A DNA stretch of 64,000 nucleotides from Akkermansia muciniphila. GTDB taxonomy: Bacteria; Verrucomicrobiota; Verrucomicrobiia; Opitutales; UBA953. The stretch lies in assembly GCA_943331445.1 (NCBI GenBank), contig CALQLO010000002.1, forward strand, positions 102,778-166,777, given 5' to 3'. The stretch's first letter is position 1. Each line of letters opens with the position of its first letter. Below, one piece after another: positions 28,527 through 37,689 of this stretch. Under the pieces are notes generated by a model. The model made no database searches. It was given only the letters and a program-made list of their open reading frames with translations, and had not been told where the DNA came from. The translations under genes were made by a program, and so were the position numbers.

Positions 28527-29255
28527 TCAGAGATGGGAGGTGTCGAGGAGCTTAGGGTCGTCGACGACGCGGCTAATGCGTCCGTCTTCCATCTCCGCGA
28601 TACGATCAGCGAAACGGAAGATTCGATGGTCGTGCGTCACGACGACCACGCAACGTTCGGGCGAGCGGGAGAGGTCGCGCACAAGCTCCATGATATGCGC
28701 GCCGGTGTCCTTATCGAGGGCTGAGGTCGGTTCGTCGCAAATCAACAACGGTGGTTCGTGGACGAGCGCGCGGGCGATCGCCACGCGCTGCTGCTGGCCG
28801 CCCGAAAGCGCGTTGGGCCGACCCTCTTCACGGCCCTTAAGGCCGACCTTCTCGATGATCGCGAGGGCTCGGGCTTGGGCTTCATCGTAAGGACGACCCT
28901 GGATCAGGAGCGGGACCATCACGTTCTCGACGACGGAAAGGGTCGGGATGAGGTTGAAGGACTGGAAAACGAAGCCGAGGTTCTTGCGGCGGAACGACGT
29001 GAGTTCCTCCTGGCCGAGGCCATCGAGACGCTGGCCAAAGACCTCGACCGTCCCCGCCTGCGGCGTGAGCGTGCCAGCGATGACCGACAGGAGGGTCGTC
29101 TTCCCGCAACCGGACGGACCGACGAGCATGATGAGTTCGCCGCGGCGGGCTTCGAAGTCGGCTTGCTTGAGGGCGACGACCTGGTTTTCGGGCGTGCCAA
29201 AGAACATGTCGACGCCAGAAGCGCGGACGGCGACGGTGTGGGCTTGGTGGCTCAT
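28527..29255 (-). CDS. ABC transporter ATP-binding protein (LolD/MacB/DevA type)
   Basis: This 242-residue ATPase powers the exporter. Walker A is GPSGCGKTT, the Q-loop follows in [18 protein letters not shown], the ABC signature is [15 protein letters not shown], Walker B is [12 protein letters not shown] and the switch His lies in [11 protein letters not shown]. The sequence belongs to the LolD/MacB/FtsE subgroup that works with FtsX-like permeases through mechanotransmission. It overlaps the permease gene by ATGA and is followed by the adaptor gene after 8 bases. Confidence 0.95.
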   Translation of the reverse strand: MSHQAHTVAVRASGVDMFFGTPENQVVALKQADFEARRGELIMLVGPSGCGKTTLLSVIAGTLTPQAGTVEVFGQRLDGLGQEELTSFRRKNLGFVFQSFNLIPTLSVVENVMVPLLIQGRPYDEAQARALAIIEKVGLKGREEGRPNALSGGQQQRVAIARALVHEPPLLICDEPTSALDKDTGAHIMELVRDLSRSPERCVVVVTHDHRIFRFADRIAEMEDGRISRVVDDPKLLDTSHL

Positions 29256-30442
29256 CCGCGGAAGACAGAGGCGGCGTCGACGCGGGACACCTTGATGATG
29301 CCGATGACGGCCGAGACGAAGCTGATGCCGAGCACGAGGGCGAACGTCGCCCAGAGGATTTGCGGGAACATCACAAAAGGAGGCATGCCTTTCTCAATCA
29401 TCGCGCGGCCGATGGCCTGCGCCATCCCAGCGCCGAGGCCAAAGCCAATGAGACCAGCTGTAAAGGCCTGCACAAAGAGCATGCGGGCGATGACGCCCAT
29501 GCCCGCGCCCATCGCCTTGATGGCCGCGAAATATTTCAAATTCTCCAGCACGAACGAATAGAATGTCTGGCCGGAGATCGCGATGCCGACGAACAGGCCG
29601 AGGAGGACCGCCGTGCCGAAAGAGAACGGGATGCCCGTGTTGGTCCAGAACCACCAGAAGGTATTCCGCGCCAGGCTGCGCTCACCCCAGCTCCAGATCA
29701 CCGTGTCAGAAGTCCAGGCCTTGAGTCCCGTGTCACGTTCGATGCGTCCGCAAAGTTCGGCCGGCGTCACGCCCTTCTGTGGCTCAACGAGCATGAAACT
29801 GAGCGTGCGGCGTGCGCCGAGGGTGTAGCCCTTGGCGCGATCGTACGTGGTGTAGACGAACGGACCCCCGGTGAAAGCGCGCCGCACTTTGCAGATGCCG
29901 ACGATGCGGGCCTGGATGTCATTGATCTCGAAGGTGTCGCCGACCTTGAGCGGGGTGGAGCGCGGCTTGCCGTCGGGCCCGACCCCCATGCGGCCCATGA
30001 GAGAGGCGCCCCATTCGTCGACGATGACCGTATCCGGAAGGCGCAAGTCTTCGATCCGCCCTTGCGTCAGGACGGCGGGCGCACCGGCAAAGGTGTCCGC
30101 GTCGATGCCGACGAGCGTGATCAACTTGAAGTTGCCGTCCTGCATGCGCGCCTGGACGAAGGAGGTGTGAAGCGGGGCGGCCCACGCGACGCCATCGACG
30201 GAACGCACGCGCCCTAGGTCGGTGTCGCGGAGCGGCTTGGCGTCGTTAACCTGCTCGACCATCGGGTCGCTGACCCAGACTTGGGCGCGGATATTGACCA
30301 TCGGCGTATAGGTCCAGCTCATGATTCCGAAGAAGACCGAACTCTGCTGGGCCATGAGCAAGGCTGAGAACGCCAAGCCGCACAGGAGCATCGCCAGTTT
30401 GGCGCGGTCTCCGAAGAGCATGTTGAGAGCGAGGCGATACAT
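29252..30442 (-). CDS. ABC exporter permease, FtsX-like (DevC type)
   Basis: This 396-residue permease has one N-terminal membrane helix ([20 protein letters not shown]), a large periplasmic domain (about residues 45-260, with [38 protein letters not shown]) and three C-terminal helices of the FtsX domain ([58 protein letters not shown]). This 1+3 topology is that of MacB/LolCE/DevC permeases. First gene of the permease-ATPase-adaptor-outer membrane factor operon, which therefore encodes a complete trans-envelope pump. The substrate is unknown. Confidence 0.88.
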   Translation of the reverse strand: MYRLALNMLFGDRAKLAMLLCGLAFSALLMAQQSSVFFGIMSWTYTPMVNIRAQVWVSDPMVEQVNDAKPLRDTDLGRVRSVDGVAWAAPLHTSFVQARMQDGNFKLITLVGIDADTFAGAPAVLTQGRIEDLRLPDTVIVDEWGASLMGRMGVGPDGKPRSTPLKVGDTFEINDIQARIVGICKVRRAFTGGPFVYTTYDRAKGYTLGARRTLSFMLVEPQKGVTPAELCGRIERDTGLKAWTSDTVIWSWGERSLARNTFWWFWTNTGIPFSFGTAVLLGLFVGIAISGQTFYSFVLENLKYFAAIKAMGAGMGVIARMLFVQAFTAGLIGFGLGAGMAQAIGRAMIEKGMPPFVMFPQILWATFALVLGISFVSAVIGIIKVSRVDAASVFRG

Positions 30443-30500
30443 CGGTGAACTTGCGCTTTCAGTATCTCCTCACCAAGTCGAGGGTCAATGGGAAGTCAAA

Positions 30501-30523
30501 CGGCCCGGACAATGTCCGGGCCG
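30501..30523 (-). terminator. Strong hairpin after the small membrane-protein gene
   Basis: A perfect 10-base GC-rich stem, CGGCCCGGAC-AAT-GTCCGGGCCG, lies 27 bases after the stop of the 129-residue membrane protein (minus strand) and upstream of the exporter permease. Only a short T-rich tail (TTTGACTT) follows on the minus strand, so it is a probable but imperfect terminator. Confidence 0.6.
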
Positions 30524-30549
30524 TCGTCACCTGACCGTGTCTTAAGGGC

Positions 30550-30939
30550 TTACTTGGCGATGACCGCGACCGCCGGCAGTTTAACGAAGTTCGTCTTGAA
30601 CCACACCGGACCCCAGGCGGCATGGACGGCCCAGGCAGCAACGAGCAGGACAAGGGCCATCGAGAAACAGCGGACGACCTTGGCCTTGTCTTCGCTCTTG
30701 GCTCCGACGTGGAGGAAGGCGACAGCGGCGAGGGCGAAGATCGGATGGAACCAGGAGACGGGGCGCACCGTATTAAAGAACGCGAAGAGGCCGACGACGA
30801 GGTTGATGTCGACGAGGACGGCGACGATGCGCTGGAAGACGGGCTTAGGGCCCTTGGTCAGGGCGACGACAATAACAGCCAAGACCAAGACGAGCAGGAG
30901 CGTTCCGTAATGCTTATGAGCGGTGAAGAGAGGATTCAT
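30550..30939 (-). CDS. Small integral membrane protein, function unknown
   Basis: This 129-residue protein has four predicted membrane helices (LLLVLVLAVIVVALTKGP, IVAVLVDINLVVGLFAFF, FHPIFALAAVAFLHVGAK, MALVLLVAAWAVHAAWGP). His residues occur near the ends of helices (HKHYG at the N-terminus, FHPIF, FLHVG, VHAAW), an arrangement that could bind haem as in cytochrome b561-like proteins, but this is speculation. It lies alone between the aquaporin and exporter genes, followed by a strong hairpin. Confidence 0.65.
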   Translation of the reverse strand: MNPLFTAHKHYGTLLLVLVLAVIVVALTKGPKPVFQRIVAVLVDINLVVGLFAFFNTVRPVSWFHPIFALAAVAFLHVGAKSEDKAKVVRCFSMALVLLVAAWAVHAAWGPVWFKTNFVKLPAVAVIAK

Positions 30940-30995
30940 GACGCCACCTTGAACTCCGCGCTGTCCGATTCAAGCCCTCGTTCGCCCAGCCGGGC

Positions 30996-31694
30996 TTAAC
31001 GATCTTCTGGAAAGAGCATCCGGAAGGTGCAAGCCGCCAAGGCCCCGCCGCCAAACTGTGCCATCATATCAATGAGGAGGCGGGGGGCAATTTTGGCCAA
31101 ATAGACGCCCTCCTTAAAAAGGGCATCGACGCCGCCTGTCTCACCGAAGAGCGCCGAAGCGATACCGTGAAAAGCCGCCCCAAGCGTCACGGCGGGATTT
31201 AAGGTCGGCGTGAACTCGGTAAACGTCCCTTCGAAGCCTAAAACGGTGAGGGCAATGGCTACGCCGAAGTAACTATTGCCAACCGAGAGCCGCGAAGTCG
31301 CCACCATCAAAATCACCAAGCCAAGTAAGAAGGTCCCCAGAATCTCGACGGCCGAGGAAGCCCAGACTCCCGCGTACGGCGAATCACCCAACGCCTCCAC
31401 GGCGCCCTTGGTATGCTCCGCATCGTGCCCGGCGATTAAACCAACCACCACAGCGGCGGCGAGCGCTGCGGCGAATTGTACGCCTATATAAGCAGCCATG
31501 GCTGGCGACCCCATCCGCCGACGTAGGCGGAAGGCCAGCGATACGGCGGGATTATAATGGGCCCCGGAGATGGGGCCTCCGAGGTAAATCAATGCGCAGA
31601 GCAGCCCCGCAATTGGAATCGGGCTCGGCGTCAGAATAGATCCCGCACACAGGAAAAAAGTGCCGAGTCCTTCAATGAAGAGCTTATTACGCAT
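30996..31694 (-). CDS. Aquaporin/MIP family channel with atypical selectivity filter
   Basis: This 232-residue channel has the six-helix MIP design with two NPA boxes, HYNPAVSLA (residues 48-50) and TLNPAVTLG (166-168). In classical aquaporins the second box is followed by Arg, which lines the narrowest part of the pore; here it is Val169, as after the first box. The family assignment is firm, but the transported solute cannot be called water or glycerol from the sequence. A long segment after the second box (GETGGVDALFKEGVYLAKIA) precedes the last helix. Confidence 0.82.
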   Translation of the reverse strand: MRNKLFIEGLGTFFLCAGSILTPSPIPIAGLLCALIYLGGPISGAHYNPAVSLAFRLRRRMGSPAMAAYIGVQFAAALAAAVVVGLIAGHDAEHTKGAVEALGDSPYAGVWASSAVEILGTFLLGLVILMVATSRLSVGNSYFGVAIALTVLGFEGTFTEFTPTLNPAVTLGAAFHGIASALFGETGGVDALFKEGVYLAKIAPRLLIDMMAQFGGGALAACTFRMLFPEDR

Positions 31695-31741
31695 CGGGAT
31701 GAAAGTCGTGGATTGCCAGATGGTCTCAAGCCGAGTGGCGG

Positions 31742-32896
31742 TTATTTAGTTTGGCGCGACGTCAGCCAGTTCTCGCTAAATACGGCCATGTCCTCGGCGT
31801 TAGGTAAACGCCGGGTGCGCATCTTAATCTCTTTTGCCGTCGCCTCCTGAGCAGCGAGTAACTCGCTGAGCATGCCGTACAGCGGCGTCTTTTTGTTTTT
31901 GTTATCAACTAACCAGAAACCCACCTGCTGGCCGTCGACGACCTCATTGTTGTAATACTGCCAGAAGAGGGTCATCACCGGGCGCCAGGAAAGGAACTTC
32001 ATGAGGATCTCCGTATTCTTCTTCCGATGGACTTCCCCGTCGGCTCCGCAGAAAGACCAAGAAAGCCCGAACTCGCCGATGAAGACGCGCTTGGCGGGCA
32101 GGCCCGGCTTGGCGGGAATCTGCGCGTTCACATAATCCAGCGTCGCGCGCACTTCTTCCGCGGGCAGCATCTGGCAGTCGTAGGCGGAGTAGGAGACGAA
32201 ATCGACGTTCACCTTCGGCAGCACCGCGTTCACCATGCGCTTCCGCCCGGCTTTCATCGCATCGCGGACGCGATTGACCTCAGCGTAGGTGTAGATGCGG
32301 CACTTGCTGTAAGGAACCTCGGAGCGGGCGTCATCCACGGCCTGCTGGCGGATATTGAGCCATTCAATCATTGCCGCGGCGGCCTCTGGAGTGACGTCGC
32401 GCTTCACATCGCGATCAGGGAGAAGGTACCAGTCGCCTTCCCAGTGGCCGATAAAGAACGTCTTCCCGGTGGCGTCATACCGGGTGAGCAAATCCTTCGT
32501 GAAAGCATAGACGGCGTTATATTCACGCCGGCGTAGCTCAGGCGTGAGGCCCGTAACCCAATCGCCCTTGGAGCGATACCAGAGCACGTAATGCGTGAAG
32601 GGCATCGCGATGAAATCCGTCAGTTGCTGCGGGGTCTGGACGTTGATCTTCAGGATGCGTGAGCCCATGGCGTTAATGCCCTTGGCTCCCTCGAGTACGC
32701 CCTCGTCTTTGGTAAACTTATAGGACGGCCCGATGATCTGCGTGCCAATCACTTGAGGGAATGCATCGGGCAGCTGCGGCACGGCCGGTAACTGCGTCAT
32801 CTCAACCTGATTGGTCGGGCGACCTTTTTTCTGCGCCGAGACGGCGAGAGGCAGGGCGAGGAGGATGCCCAGCACTAAACGGGGGAAAAGACTCAT
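31742..32896 (-). CDS. Secreted glycoside-hydrolase-like (TIM barrel) protein
   Basis: The protein (about 384 residues) has a signal peptide (MSLFPRLVLGILLALPLAVSAQ) and an (alpha/beta)8 pattern: ILKINVQTPQQLTDF, FTHYVLWYRS, KTFFIGHWEGDWYL, CRIYTYAEVNRV, VNVDFVSYSAYDCQML, KRVFIGEFGLSWSF, VMTLFWQYYNNEV. Glu residues at the ends of two barrel strands, in GHWEGDW and IGEFG, are in the places where clan GH-A enzymes hold acid/base and nucleophile. I cannot name the GH family or the substrate. The start at 32896 was chosen for the signal peptide. Confidence 0.6.
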   Translation of the reverse strand: MSLFPRLVLGILLALPLAVSAQKKGRPTNQVEMTQLPAVPQLPDAFPQVIGTQIIGPSYKFTKDEGVLEGAKGINAMGSRILKINVQTPQQLTDFIAMPFTHYVLWYRSKGDWVTGLTPELRRREYNAVYAFTKDLLTRYDATGKTFFIGHWEGDWYLLPDRDVKRDVTPEAAAAMIEWLNIRQQAVDDARSEVPYSKCRIYTYAEVNRVRDAMKAGRKRMVNAVLPKVNVDFVSYSAYDCQMLPAEEVRATLDYVNAQIPAKPGLPAKRVFIGEFGLSWSFCGADGEVHRKKNTEILMKFLSWRPVMTLFWQYYNNEVVDGQQVGFWLVDNKNKKTPLYGMLSELLAAQEATAKEIKMRTRRLPNAEDMAVFSENWLTSRQTK

Positions 32897-32972
32897 GGGG
32901 TGAACCTCAAGGAGAGGCTCTTGTATTGTCCAACGAGGACACGCTTCCTTCAAGCCCGTTCCCACCCACACC

Positions 32973-33434
32973 ATGATAACATCCCACAAAGTCCTCGCCG
33001 CGGCCCTTTTGGTCCTCGGCCTTCACTCCCCGCTCGGCGCTGCCGCCTCCAAAGAGGAAGGGCATGCGCCCGACCCGGAGCACGCCCGGCTCGTCGCGGC
33101 CCGCAAGGCTGCGAATGAACTCCCTGACGTGCTCGCCGCCGAGCAACAGTCCAAAGCCGACCGGGCCATGGCCCATAAGGCCCTGGCAGATTATAAAATT
33201 GCCCGAAAGAAGTCGGCTTCATCCGAAGAAGCTTACCATAAGGCGTTCGAGGCCGGGCTGGCCAAGATCGACGAAGGTGCGACCGCAATCCAAGAAAAAG
33301 AGCGCGCCGCATTTCGGGAGCGGATGCTGAAAGCCCGCGTGGCTAAGAAGGTCGGAAAGAAGTCCGGCCCGAAAGCCGCAGAGCCCGAAGAAGAACCCGC
33401 GGAGCCCGAAGAAAAAACTTCGCCTCAGAACTGA
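32973..33434 (+). CDS. Secreted coiled-coil protein, function unknown
   Basis: This 153-residue protein has a signal peptide (MITSHKVLAAALLVLGLHSPLGAAA) and then an almost wholly helical, charged sequence (ARLVAARKAANELPDVLAAE, SKADRAMAHKALADYKIARK), ending with a Lys/Glu/Pro-rich tail (KKSGPKAAEPEEEPAEPEEK). It is probably a small periplasmic coiled coil. It is divergent from the glycosidase-like gene with a 76-base shared promoter region, and a terminator follows directly. Confidence 0.68.
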   Translation: MITSHKVLAAALLVLGLHSPLGAAASKEEGHAPDPEHARLVAARKAANELPDVLAAEQQSKADRAMAHKALADYKIARKKSASSEEAYHKAFEAGLAKIDEGATAIQEKERAAFRERMLKARVAKKVGKKSGPKAAEPEEEPAEPEEKTSPQN

Positions 33435-33441
33435 CTTCTGC

Positions 33442-33466
33442 GCGACCCGCCCAACTGGCGGGTCGC
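33442..33466. terminator. Bidirectional terminator between the coiled-coil and cystathionine synthase-like genes
   Basis: A perfect 10-base stem, GCGACCCGCC-CAACT-GGCGGGTCGC, lies 7 bases after the plus-strand stop and abuts the minus-strand stop, with TTATTT after it on the plus strand. It fits a terminator shared by convergent genes. Confidence 0.75.
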
Positions 33467-34924
33467 TTATTTAGCGAGCGCGTGATCGAAGGCGGCCCAG
33501 ATCTCCTCTACCGATTCCAGCCCTACGGAGATACGCAGCAAATCCGGATCGAGTCCCGCCGCGCGAATCTGCGCGCGACCCGTCTCCGAAGTGACTTCGG
33601 TGAAATGGGCCAACCAGAGGAATGGTGCCGCCAACGTGAATCGTAAACCGAAACTGGGCCCCTTGATCACTTGCAGTCGATCGTACGTGCGGCGCATATC
33701 CGCACGGAGTTCCACCGTGATGAGCGCGCCCGCCCCGAAACCAGCCCGCTGAATCCGACGATAAGCGGCAGCCGTCGCACCTTGATCGGCCGTCCGGACG
33801 CGCGCGACGGCCGGATGGGCGGACAGCCGACGGGCAATCTCCGCGGCATTCGCCGACATACGGCGAGAAACATCGGCGAGTCGGCCCACCTGATTCGCCA
33901 GCGCTTCCGCATCCAACGCATGTAAAGCCTCCTGCCGCTCCCGTGCTACGCGCAACATGATATCCGCGTCAGGGGCTTTGCTGTTCACGGCCAAGATTCC
34001 TGCCATGACATCGCCATCCGCGGCGGCATACTTCGTTAGGCTAGATGCCACGATGTCGGCAAAGGGAAGCACGTCGACCGCGGCAACACCTACACTGCTG
34101 GGATCAAGAATCAGTTTAGCGGCATACTTATCACAGAGGGCTCGCAATGCAGGGACGTCGGCAGTCTCCAGCTGTGGGTTATTTGGCACCTCGGTGAAAA
34201 CTGCCGCGATGGTGCCCGTGGCTAATAAACGTTCGACGGCGACAAGGTCTCTCACATCGGTAACAAAATGGTGCCGGGCATCGCGCGCCTTCTCGAAAAG
34301 GCGGGTTGAATCGACATAGAGCCAACCTAATTGAATCCAGTCCTTGCGGCCCCTCGGGCGTTGCACGGCGTTCACAGCGGCGAGAGCGGCGTCGACCGCA
34401 TTCATCCCCGATGCGGCGATAAGCAGGTCGGTGGCCGCGACTCCGTGGAAATAAGGCGACAGGGATTCACGGATTCGGCGGAGCGCGGGCTCCGCGGCCG
34501 GAATAGCCGCACCCTGGAGCCAGGCGGCGGCTTGGCGGGAAGATATCAGCGTGCCCGTGTGCTGGATTAATTTACCGAGCCGCTCCGCCGCCGGACCAGC
34601 CGGGGTCGTTAAGAGACACCAGTCGCCCACCTGATCCACGGAAGAAATCGGCGCCTCGGCGTGCTCTGCTAAGCGATGCGCGGAAGCAGCGGAGATCACC
34701 GGGAAAAGTTCGCCGGTGCGACCGAGCTGATGCGCCGCCTCGCGGGCGGCCTGCTCGACTAACGCATTCCGGACAAAGCGTGGGTAGCCGCCGCGCAATA
34801 AATCCCACACGCGGGCTTCGCGGCGCTCATATCCCTCCACGTCAGCCAAGGTGGGCAGGCAGACCACGGTCGCATGCGGGGAATCGGGCACCAACTGGCC
34901 CAAGGGCGGAGAGACCAGGGCCAC
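33467..34924 (-). CDS. Cystathionine gamma-synthase-like PLP enzyme, fungal-type architecture
   Basis: This is a fold-type I PLP enzyme of the Cys/Met metabolism family: the cofactor loop SGMNAVDAALAAV, the TEVPNNPQLE stretch equivalent to ESPTNP, LILDPSSVGVA (Asp binding the pyridine N) and the Schiff-base Lys in SSLTKYAAADGD near residue 295. At 485 residues it is about 100 longer than bacterial MetB/MetC. The extra N-terminus (PLGQLVPDSPHATVVCLPTL, GYERREARV, GYPRFVRN) recalls fungal Str2/Met-7 cystathionine gamma-synthases. It starts 2 bases after lysA, so it is cotranscribed with lysine synthesis. The exact substrate is uncertain. Confidence 0.75.
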   Translation of the reverse strand: MALVSPPLGQLVPDSPHATVVCLPTLADVEGYERREARVWDLLRGGYPRFVRNALVEQAAREAAHQLGRTGELFPVISAASAHRLAEHAEAPISSVDQVGDWCLLTTPAGPAAERLGKLIQHTGTLISSRQAAAWLQGAAIPAAEPALRRIRESLSPYFHGVAATDLLIAASGMNAVDAALAAVNAVQRPRGRKDWIQLGWLYVDSTRLFEKARDARHHFVTDVRDLVAVERLLATGTIAAVFTEVPNNPQLETADVPALRALCDKYAAKLILDPSSVGVAAVDVLPFADIVASSLTKYAAADGDVMAGILAVNSKAPDADIMLRVARERQEALHALDAEALANQVGRLADVSRRMSANAAEIARRLSAHPAVARVRTADQGATAAAYRRIQRAGFGAGALITVELRADMRRTYDRLQVIKGPSFGLRFTLAAPFLWLAHFTEVTSETGRAQIRAAGLDPDLLRISVGLESVEEIWAAFDHALAK

Positions 34925-34926
34925 GA

Positions 34927-36183
34927 TTAGAGTCCTTCAGCCGGAAGTTCGTTCTGGATAATCTGCTCGAGCGACTGACGGCGCCGAATCAGCGCGAACT
35001 TTCCATCGCGACGCAGTAACACTTCTGGCGCCTCCGGGAATGAGTTGTAATTCTTCGTGCTCATACCAGCGCAATACGCACCCGCTCCGCCGATCACGCA
35101 AAGATCGCCCGCCGTCGCCTCCGGGAGCGCCCGCGTCGCCAGCGTCTCTGGTTCGCCCGGCGCACAACTAATGAGATCACCCGATTCACAACAGTGCCCG
35201 ACGATGACATAATGCTTGGCCGTACCGATTGCTCCGGCCGGATACAGGTGTACCGGATGCTGGGAGCCGTAAAGGGATGGGCGGAGAATTTCGGTCATGC
35301 CCGAGTCGAGCTTCAGGAAATCACGCACTCCCGTGGAGACGATATCCTGGACGCGGGAGAGGACGGCGCCGGCATTGGCGACGAGGAAGGTTCCGGGCTC
35401 GATTTCGAGGTGGAGCTTTCTTCCATCGGTTTGAGCGAATTTCTCGAAAGCAACTTTGACGGGGGCCCCCACGACCTGCGGGTCGGTACCTTTTTCCGAG
35501 GCAACACGCGCTACCTTATAGCCGCCACCAAGATTCAACGTCCGGACACTCGGGAAGCGGCTCACGAGAGCGAGACTCGCCGCCGAGACCTCCTGCCAGA
35601 TGACCGGATCACTTCCAGACCCGATATGGGTATGGATACGCACGACCTTGAGGTCGTACTGCTGGATGATGGCTTGCGCCAGATCGGCCCACTCGTGCCA
35701 GATGCCAAAAGAAGAGTCTGGTCCGCCGACGTTGGTCTTGCCGGTGCCACCCGACCCGCGGCCGGGATTAAAGCGTAGGCCGACTTCATGGCCTGGGAGC
35801 GCCTTGCCGATTCGTTCCAATTGGAGGAGGGAGCAGGCGTTTACGTGCACCCCCTTCTTAAGGAGAGGTGCGAAATCTTCGGGTAATTCCTGAGAGGAGA
35901 GTGAAATCCGGTCAGCGGGGACCCCGGCTTGAATGGCTCGGCGGACTTCCCAACCCGAACTGGCGTCGAAATGCAGGCCCTTATTTGCGAAAATCTTTAA
36001 GACCGAGGCATTCGGGCAGGCCTTCATGGCGAACCGGACGGTCAAGCCGAAGGCATTGGGGAAGCCCAGCATGGCGTCGGCCTGGCCCTCCAGGGTGGCC
36101 TGATCATAGACATAGCACGGAGTGCCATGGGCTGCCGCAATTTGACGGGCCGAATCAGGAAGAAGGAAGCGGTGATTTTCCAC
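34927..36183 (-). CDS. lysA: Diaminopimelate decarboxylase
   Basis: LysA makes lysine from meso-diaminopimelate, the last step of the pathway. The N-terminus [15 protein letters not shown] begins the alanine-racemase-like barrel; [20 protein letters not shown] holds the PLP Lys; further motifs are [46 protein letters not shown] and [19 protein letters not shown]. The reading frame is open to 36486, but the GTG at 36183 ([20 protein letters not shown]) gives the usual 418 residues and leaves space for a promoter shared with divergent mnmE. Confidence 0.93.
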   Translation of the reverse strand: MENHRFLLPDSARQIAAAHGTPCYVYDQATLEGQADAMLGFPNAFGLTVRFAMKACPNASVLKIFANKGLHFDASSGWEVRRAIQAGVPADRISLSSQELPEDFAPLLKKGVHVNACSLLQLERIGKALPGHEVGLRFNPGRGSGGTGKTNVGGPDSSFGIWHEWADLAQAIIQQYDLKVVRIHTHIGSGSDPVIWQEVSAASLALVSRFPSVRTLNLGGGYKVARVASEKGTDPQVVGAPVKVAFEKFAQTDGRKLHLEIEPGTFLVANAGAVLSRVQDIVSTGVRDFLKLDSGMTEILRPSLYGSQHPVHLYPAGAIGTAKHYVIVGHCCESGDLISCAPGEPETLATRALPEATAGDLCVIGGAGAYCAGMSTKNYNSFPEAPEVLLRRDGKFALIRRRQSLEQIIQNELPAEGL

Positions 36184-36304
36184 GGGAGTGTCTCGGCGGG
36201 ACTGTGTCAGGACCGCCCTTCCCTTCCAGCCTTTTTGCGGACGTATGACACCGCTTGCCTCCCCTCCCCTCGCCCCTTGGGATGCACTTGGCTCACGCCA
36301 TCCC

Positions 36305-37663
36305 ATGTCCGCCTCCGATACCATCGTCGCCGCCGCGACCGCCACCGGCCGTTCCGCCCTAGCGGTCGTCCGTGTCGATGGCCCCCTCGCGAGCACTATC
36401 GCGACCGCGGCGCTACGTCGCCAGAATGCCCTCGCCGGAAAAACTTCCACCCTTGGCATCTGGCGCGGCCTCGACGGCGAGCCCATCGATCAGGTCGTCG
36501 CGGTACTCTGGCTCGCTGGCCGCTCTTTCACGGGGAACGACTCCCTCGAAATCACGTGCCACGGTAACCCGCTACTCGTGCGCCGCATCACGGAAGACTG
36601 CCTCGCCCGCGGCGGTCGTCTCGCCGAGCCCGGCGAGTTCACGCGCCGCTCCTACCTCGCCGGCCGGATCGACCTCACGCAGGCCGAGGCCGTGGCGGAT
36701 CTGATCCACGCCAGCTCTGAACGCGCCCTCGCCTCGGCCCGACGCATGCTCGCGGGCGAACTCGGCCGACAGGTCGCTCAATGGACTGATCGGACCTTAC
36801 AGATCCTCGCCGAACTCGAAGCCCACATCGACTTTCCAGAAGAAGACCTCCCCGCGGAGGACCCGCGCGGGCCCTTGGCCCGCTTGATTGAAATTGCGTC
36901 AGAACTTAATGGATACGCCCGGACCGCGCGACATGATGGCGCCCTGCGCGAAGGCCTACGCGTCGCCGTCGTCGGCGCACCCAACGCCGGAAAATCCAGT
37001 CTCCTCAACGTGCTCACGGGAGCCGATCGGGCCATCGTCAGCCCCGAGGCCGGCACGACGCGCGACTACTTAGAGGCCCCCGTCGCGGGACTGCCTATGA
37101 CCGTCACGGCGATTGATACCGCCGGCCTGCGCACCGGTGGCACGACGTTAGAAAATCTCGGCATGGCTCGGTCGCTCGAACAAGCTCGAGGCGCGCATCT
37201 GCTCATCTTGGTGATCGATGCTTCGGCCGAGCCCCCTGCCCTGCCCGCCGAACTTCTGGCGCTGCTTGATCCGATGCGCACCCTCATCGTGGCGAACAAG
37301 TCGGACCTGCCCGCTCACGCTGATCAGCAAAATTTCCTGCCGCACCTCACCAAGATTTCCGCCTGCCTCCTGGATGGTCGCGATGCCGCCTCGCTCCGCA
37401 CCAAACTCGGCGAGTTCCTGATCGCCAAGGAAATCGCCCCAGGGGCCGAAGACTTGGTCGTGGGGGTGCGCCACGCGGATGCCTTGAGCCGGGCGGCCGC
37501 CGCCCTTACCGAGGCCGCCGACCACCTCCGCCCCCCCATCCAAACCGAGCTAGCCGCCGCCCGGGGCCGGGAGGCCCTGGATGCCCTCGGGGAAATTGTT
37601 GGACGCATTGATAATGAGCGTATGCTGGACAAGCTCTTTGCTTCCTTCTGCATAGGTAAGTGA
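36305..37663 (+). CDS. mnmE: tRNA modification GTPase MnmE
   Basis: MnmE with MnmG installs (carboxymethyl)aminomethyl groups on wobble U34. In order: N-terminal tetrahydrofolate-binding domain (residues 1-118, starting [20 protein letters not shown]), helical domain with the inserted G domain ([15 protein letters not shown]1, [10 protein letters not shown]2, [12 protein letters not shown]3, NKSD G4) and the C-terminal CIGK box with the catalytic Cys. The start at 36305 is chosen because it matches the family's DTIxA start. Just 23 bases separate its stop from the mnmG start. Confidence 0.97.
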   Translation: MSASDTIVAAATATGRSALAVVRVDGPLASTIATAALRRQNALAGKTSTLGIWRGLDGEPIDQVVAVLWLAGRSFTGNDSLEITCHGNPLLVRRITEDCLARGGRLAEPGEFTRRSYLAGRIDLTQAEAVADLIHASSERALASARRMLAGELGRQVAQWTDRTLQILAELEAHIDFPEEDLPAEDPRGPLARLIEIASELNGYARTARHDGALREGLRVAVVGAPNAGKSSLLNVLTGADRAIVSPEAGTTRDYLEAPVAGLPMTVTAIDTAGLRTGGTTLENLGMARSLEQARGAHLLILVIDASAEPPALPAELLALLDPMRTLIVANKSDLPAHADQQNFLPHLTKISACLLDGRDAASLRTKLGEFLIAKEIAPGAEDLVVGVRHADALSRAAAALTEAADHLRPPIQTELAAARGREALDALGEIVGRIDNERMLDKLFASFCIGK

Positions 37664-37689
37664 TTCCCTCTCGTGAGGGAGCGCCTATG
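37651..37689 (+). other. Nested hairpin spanning the mnmE stop and mnmG start
   Basis: Two nested perfect stems are visible: outer CATAGG (37651-37656) with CCTATG (37684-37689), inner TCCCTC (37665-37670) with GAGGGA (37675-37680) around a TCGT loop. The outer stem includes the mnmG ATG and the last codons of mnmE, so the structure could hide the mnmG start until ribosomes finishing mnmE open it. Structure is seen; coupling is inferred. Confidence 0.45.
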
